A stretch of DNA of 21,659 bases from Lingula anatina (taxonomy: Eukaryota; Brachiopoda; Lingulata; Lingulida; Lingulidae). Within the stretch, counting starts at the first letter, position 1; each line of letters begins with the position of its first letter. A model generated the notes under the pieces. That model was not told where the DNA came from. It did not search any database and was given only the letters and a program-made list of their open reading frames with translations. The DNA lies in NCBI RefSeq assembly GCF_001039355.2, contig NW_019774016.1, positions 1-21,659 on the forward strand, given 5' to 3'. Shown here in pieces: positions 17,505 through 21,659 of the stretch. The translations under genes were made by a program, and so were the position numbers.

Positions 17505-20500
17505 ATCGCGGCGTGCATTTACCTATCGTGTTAGTGAAAGCCAATGACGAAATAAACGCGCTCGCGTTATTGGATACTGGATCGACATCAACTTTTATGT
17601 CTCAGTCATTAGCTTCTTCTCTCGGTTTAAACAGCAGTGAGAGTTTTGAATGCCAGTTGAACACTTTAGATAGTCTTAGAACTATTAGTTCAAAGATCGT
17701 TTCGATTGATGTGTCTCCGAGTAATGACACTGCGACTAAATTTCATTTGCCGAATGTGTTAGTTGTGCCAAAGATTCGCGTAAGAGCAAATCAACCGGTT
17801 GATATTAGTTCGTACCCTCATTTGTATGACATTGATTTGTGTCAAGTTACAGAGCATTCAAACGTAGATTTGATAATAGGGATGGACAATTCACATCTGA
17901 TTATGCCAGTTGAAATGAGAATTGATGAAAGCGCTCAGTGTGAACTATACGCATCAAAAAGTCGGTTAGGTTGGTGCCTGAATGGTCCCGGTAGTGAATC
18001 AACGTCCGCGGAGGTGTCGGTCAATTTTTTGTCCTTAGATGAAAAGATTGAAAATTTGTGGACTTTAGAAAATCAAATTGAAACTCAGAGTTTTTCGCAA
18101 GAAGATAAGCGGGTGTTACATCTCTGGGAATCGAGTATTACAAAGGAAGATGGACATTATGTACTTCCGATACCATGGAAGGATGGGTGCCCTAATCTTC
18201 CTGACAATAAATTGGTAGCTTTTCATCGATTAAAAGGTTTAGAACACAGATTAGCGAAAACTGATCTTTATCAAAAATACGATGATAATGTGAAAGGGTT
18301 GATATCTGACGGTTTCGCTGAAAGAGTACCTGATGATGAAATTGATTTACGGGATAATACGGTGTGGTACATTCCTCATCATGTAGTATTAAATCCAGCA
18401 AAGCCTGACAAATTCAGAGTAGTCTTTGATTGCTCATGCAAATGTTCCGGTGTCAGTTTAAATGATCAATGTTTTCAAGGTCCTGTGCTCATGAATCAGC
18501 TTATGAGTATCCTTCTACGATTCCGACAGTATAAATACGCGGTTATGGCTGACATTAAATCAATGTACTATCAAGTGACTGTGCCGACACATGACAGAAA
18601 CGCTTTGCGTTTTATATGGAGAGAAGGGGATTCTATCGTACATTATCGCATGAAAGTGCACTTTTTCGGTGGAAAGTGGTCTGGCAGTGCAAGTTCGTTT
18701 GCACTGAGGCACACGGTTAGAGATACCGATGTTAGTGAACAAATCAGAGACACCGTATTACGGAATTTTTATGTAGACGATTTATTGAAGTCATTCAATT
18801 CAAAAGAAAATGCGTCTGAAGTGATCATAGGCGTAAAACGTGCAATAGCTGAAGGCGGGTTTAATCTCACGAAGCTTGTAGTGAATGACCCCGAGATTTT
18901 AGAATGCATTGCGCCGGATGACCGTGCAAAAGAAGTGAAAGAACTTAATTCCGATGCATATGCCAAAGCATTAGGATTAAAATGGGATATCAACTCGGAT
19001 GAATTTTATTTTATTTTCAAACTTGATGGTGAAATGTCGAATGTCACGAGGCGTTCTATGCTGAGTACGATAGCCAGTATATATGACCCTATTGGCTTGA
19101 TTTGTCCAATTGTACTACGTGGGAAAATGATTTTTCAAGACGCGACGAGATTGAAATTGGATTGGGATGAGCCAATACCAATTGATTTAGCTGATAGATG
19201 GACGACTTGGTTCAGATCTTTGAGAGATTTGGAGATTATCAGATTTAAAAGATGTGTCATTCCTGAAGAATTTATCGACGGTGCTTCAGAATTGCATGTG
19301 TTCAGTGATGCATGTCAGTGTGCGTATGGGGCTTGTGCATATTTACGTTCAGTAAATGCTCAAGGAGAAATATATGTAGCGTTGTTGATTGCAAAAGGGC
19401 GATTAGCACCATTGAAACAATTGACCATTCCGAGATTGGAGCTTGTGGCATGTGTGATGGCCGTAGATTTGGATCAGTTTGTTCAACGCGAGTTGGGTAT
19501 TCCGTTGTTGCCTACTGTGTTTTGGACCGATAGCAAAGTCGCGTTAGGATACATCGCGAATGAAAACAGACGTTTCAATACTTTTATTGAAAACAGAGTG
19601 TCTTACGTTAGACAAAATTCAAATTTATCTCAGTGGAGACATATTTCTGGGAAGTGTAATCCGGCTGACATCGCGTCGCGGAGTTGCAATGTTCAAGAAT
19701 TGTCAGACTTGTGGATCCGTGGTCCGCAATTTCTAAAACGGCATAAATGTGAGTGGCAACAGTCGAATTACAGTGAAGATATTAGTGCAGATGATTCTGA
19801 AATACGAGATTCAATTAGAGAGTGTAATGCTCTAGACAATGAAAGCGTGAATCCATTGGATCAAATAACGCGTCATTTTTCTGGCTGGTATAAAATGAAA
19901 CGCGTATTAGCATGGATTCTCCGTTTAGTAGAGATCCTTAGATTTAAGGATGCTAAACGTGGACCTTTGTGTGTAAAGGAGATCCTACGTACCGAGCTTT
20001 GTTTCATTAAACGAGTGCAGAACTTACATTATGAATGTGAAATTGAGAGATTGATGCATGGAAAGAGTGTGCATAATTCCAGTAATTTGAAATCACTCAA
20101 TCCTTTTCTGGACGAGAATGGCATTCTCAGAGTAGGAGGGAGACTGAACGAGTTGCATTTAGAAAGTGCGAATCCACCTATAATACCTGGAAAACATGTC
20201 ATTGCTACGGCAATAGCTTCCCATTTTCACAGAATTTCTCATTCAGGTCGGGAATGGACTCTTGGTATTATAAGGCAACACTATTGGGTTACTGGTGGCA
20301 GATCAGTAGTCAAGAAAGTGATCCGAAATTGTGTTTCTTGCGGCAAATTATTTGGTAAGCCAGCATCACAGATCATGGCGAATCTTCCCAAGGAAAGGAT
20401 CGAATGTGGTAAACCACCATTTTCAAATGTCGGGGTAGATGTGTTCGGTCCTTTCATGGTAAAGGTCAATCGTTCGGAAATCAAAAGATATGGGTGCATG

Positions 20501-21319
20501 TTTACATGTTTTGTGACTCGAGCGGTACATATTGAAATGTTACACACTCTTGACACACAGTCCTTTATCAATTGTTTTCGTAGATTTATTTCTAGAAGAG
20601 GATGTCCTGAAAAGGTTTACTCAGACAACGGTACTAATTTTGTTGGGGCAAAGGCTGAACTACAAAGAGGGTTGCAGGAATTGTCTCAAAATGAAATTCA
20701 TGCATACGCTTTGAGCAGAAATATAGATTGGACATTTAACCCCCCCGCAGCTTCACACATGGGTGGAGTGTGGGAACGCATGATTGGTTGTGCGCGACGA
20801 GTTATGGAAGGTTTGTTGTTGGGTCCTGTCAGACTTTCAGATGAAATCTTAGAAACTGTCTTTGCTGAAGTTGAGTCTATCATTAATAGTAGGCCACTCA
20901 CAAAACTCAGTGATGATCCAAACGACCCCTTACCTCTGACACCCAATCATTTGTTTTTGCTCAAGGAAGGTATCAATTTGCCGCCAGGTAAATTTAGTGA
21001 TAGAGATATATTTCGCAAGCGATGGAGACATGTCCAACATCTTGCAAATCAATTCTGGTTGAAGTGGACAAAATTGTATTTACCAGAGCTACAAAGGCGT
21101 GTAAAATGGACTAAGTTGTGCAAAGATGTATCAGTTGGTGATCTTGTGCTTATTGTAGGTGAACATTCCCCTAGAGGTTTGTGGCCATTGGGGTTAGTGA
21201 CAGGGGTAAATGAAGGAAGGGACGGGCATGTTCGGTCAGTAAGGGTAAAAACAAGAAACACAGAACTTGTGCGCCCCGTTACCAAGATAGTCATTTTAGA
21301 GGCTGACAGATATAATTAA
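17501..21319 (+). CDS. BEL/Pao copy 2: protease-RT-RNase H-integrase polyprotein lacking Gag
   Basis: The frame is open for 1272 codons. The ATG at 17501 is an internal Met of the full polyprotein (M331 in copy 1), so the true 5' part is missing rather than starting here. Protease: LLDTGST with D25. RT: 'YIPHHVV', 'FRVVFDCS', motif A 'ADIKSMYYQV' (D351) and catalytic YVDD (424-427). RNase H: FSDAC (D603), RLELVA (E647), TDSKVAL (D677), NPADIASR (D723). Integrase: His/Cys zinc motif with 'CVSCGKL', then VGVDVFG (D980), YSDNGTNF (D1042) and GGVWERM (E1092). The C-terminal domain (DUF5641 type) with 'GDLVLIV' and 'WPLGLV' ends at TAA 21317-21319. The RT stretch 'FFGGKWSGSASSFALR' has SG where the family usually has SP. 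All enzymatic acidic residues are otherwise present. Confidence 0.9.
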   Translation: MNRGVHLPIVLVKANDEINALALLDTGSTSTFMSQSLASSLGLNSSESFECQLNTLDSLRTISSKIVSIDVSPSNDTATKFHLPNVLVVPKIRVRANQPVDISSYPHLYDIDLCQVTEHSNVDLIIGMDNSHLIMPVEMRIDESAQCELYASKSRLGWCLNGPGSESTSAEVSVNFLSLDEKIENLWTLENQIETQSFSQEDKRVLHLWESSITKEDGHYVLPIPWKDGCPNLPDNKLVAFHRLKGLEHRLAKTDLYQKYDDNVKGLISDGFAERVPDDEIDLRDNTVWYIPHHVVLNPAKPDKFRVVFDCSCKCSGVSLNDQCFQGPVLMNQLMSILLRFRQYKYAVMADIKSMYYQVTVPTHDRNALRFIWREGDSIVHYRMKVHFFGGKWSGSASSFALRHTVRDTDVSEQIRDTVLRNFYVDDLLKSFNSKENASEVIIGVKRAIAEGGFNLTKLVVNDPEILECIAPDDRAKEVKELNSDAYAKALGLKWDINSDEFYFIFKLDGEMSNVTRRSMLSTIASIYDPIGLICPIVLRGKMIFQDATRLKLDWDEPIPIDLADRWTTWFRSLRDLEIIRFKRCVIPEEFIDGASELHVFSDACQCAYGACAYLRSVNAQGEIYVALLIAKGRLAPLKQLTIPRLELVACVMAVDLDQFVQRELGIPLLPTVFWTDSKVALGYIANENRRFNTFIENRVSYVRQNSNLSQWRHISGKCNPADIASRSCNVQELSDLWIRGPQFLKRHKCEWQQSNYSEDISADDSEIRDSIRECNALDNESVNPLDQITRHFSGWYKMKRVLAWILRLVEILRFKDAKRGPLCVKEILRTELCFIKRVQNLHYECEIERLMHGKSVHNSSNLKSLNPFLDENGILRVGGRLNELHLESANPPIIPGKHVIATAIASHFHRISHSGREWTLGIIRQHYWVTGGRSVVKKVIRNCVSCGKLFGKPASQIMANLPKERIECGKPPFSNVGVDVFGPFMVKVNRSEIKRYGCMFTCFVTRAVHIEMLHTLDTQSFINCFRRFISRRGCPEKVYSDNGTNFVGAKAELQRGLQELSQNEIHAYALSRNIDWTFNPPAASHMGGVWERMIGCARRVMEGLLLGPVRLSDEILETVFAEVESIINSRPLTKLSDDPNDPLPLTPNHLFLLKEGINLPPGKFSDRDIFRKRWRHVQHLANQFWLKWTKLYLPELQRRVKWTKLCKDVSVGDLVLIVGEHSPRGLWPLGLVTGVNEGRDGHVRSVRVKTRNTELVRPVTKIVILEADRYN

Positions 21320-21659
21320 TTAACATGGTTATAGATAGAATTGTATGTTTAAGTTTATATTACTTGAGTTGTCATTATATAAGAAGTGGTTCAGCTCTTA
21401 TATAATTTGTGCTTTGACATGAATTATGATTAAGTTATTGTAAATATGTTATGTAGAAATTAATGGTTTGATCTTTGTATTGTAATTGAATTATTATAGA
21501 AGTACTGTATAAGAATTAAGATTAAGATTATAAATGTTCAGTTCATTCAAGAAGATTGTGTATATGACAAGATTGTTATGAAATTGTTTTGGATTTAAGA
21601 TATGATATTGTATTAAGAGTAGTTGCTCAGTAGTTTGATTTTTTTTTTTTTTTTTTTTT
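21320..21659 (+). other. 3' untranslated region of the element, ends in poly-T
   Basis: AT-rich, without ORFs. No similarity to the region around 13.4-14.2 kb was seen, so the 3' LTR probably begins beyond the window. 21639-21659 is an uninterrupted T run at the very edge, possibly a contig end. Confidence 0.6.

Larger units (their letters stand above)
13619..21659 (+). mobile_element. BEL/Pao LTR retrotransposon region, two tandem coding copies
   Basis: The region carries a promoter and leader, then two related pol-type ORFs whose domain order (Gag, zinc knuckles, protease, RT, RNase H, integrase, C-terminal integrase-linked domain) is that of BEL/Pao elements. Copy 1 lacks RT and the integrase end; copy 2 lacks Gag. 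Neither LTR was delimited and no primer-binding site was recognised. Both long frames are open, so the insertions are young. The boundary on the left is approximate. Confidence 0.85.

Noticed and set aside
1-21659. CRISPR array, tRNA, rRNA or bacterial operon
   Set aside because: No spaced direct repeats, cloverleaf or rRNA-like sequence was seen; gene structure is eukaryotic.

Overview
The window is AT-rich animal DNA with low gene density. It has intron-bearing host genes with consensus GT/AG splice sites, animal-type DNA transposons and a BEL/Pao retrotransposon. A Cys-rich extracellular protein that pairs a somatomedin-B-like motif with 'RNxxCxxCH' segments suggests a marine invertebrate, perhaps a lophotrochozoan (mollusc or brachiopod). 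That placement is inference, and no species is claimed.

Layout. 1-879 is non-coding. 880-3813 holds host gene 1 (+): a large first exon for a secreted SMB-like, Cys-rich ectodomain, a possible 23-nt microexon, and a downstream exon that ends in a hydrophobic tail. 3814-8140 is gene-poor and contains several hairpin elements: a perfect 24-bp palindrome beside a 32-nt poly-T run, a fold-back element of about 156 bp, and an 836-bp element with 120-bp inverted ends flanked by TA. 8285-10795 holds host gene 2 (+), which is not visible as one ORF. Three short exons join in phase to encode a 129-aa protein with a signal peptide and a six-Cys domain. Its first intron is mostly a 1.64-kb Tc1/mariner-like element whose arms are two inverted copies of the 3' half of a transposase gene. 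11888-12604 carries a minus-strand coding remnant: one frame with three stop codons that ends in a clear transmembrane segment. 13211-13311 is a plus-strand exon for a membrane anchor and short basic tail.

13.6-21.66 kb is a BEL/Pao LTR retrotransposon region. It has a TATA-type promoter, a 5' leader with an apparent intron and 12-bp tandem repeats, and then two closely related coding copies in direct tandem. Copy 1 has Gag, zinc knuckles, protease and partial integrase, but lacks reverse transcriptase because of an in-frame 978-nt deletion. Copy 2 has protease, RT, RNase H and the complete integrase C-terminus, but no Gag. They meet at a 17-C run followed by an N, so the tandem order may be an assembly join. 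Neither LTR could be delimited, and the window ends in a 21-nt poly-T run.

No clearly new biological system was found. The most notable items are the tail-to-tail Tc1 fold-back in the intron of gene 2, gene 2 itself, the minus-strand membrane-protein remnant, and the complementary defects of the two BEL/Pao copies.
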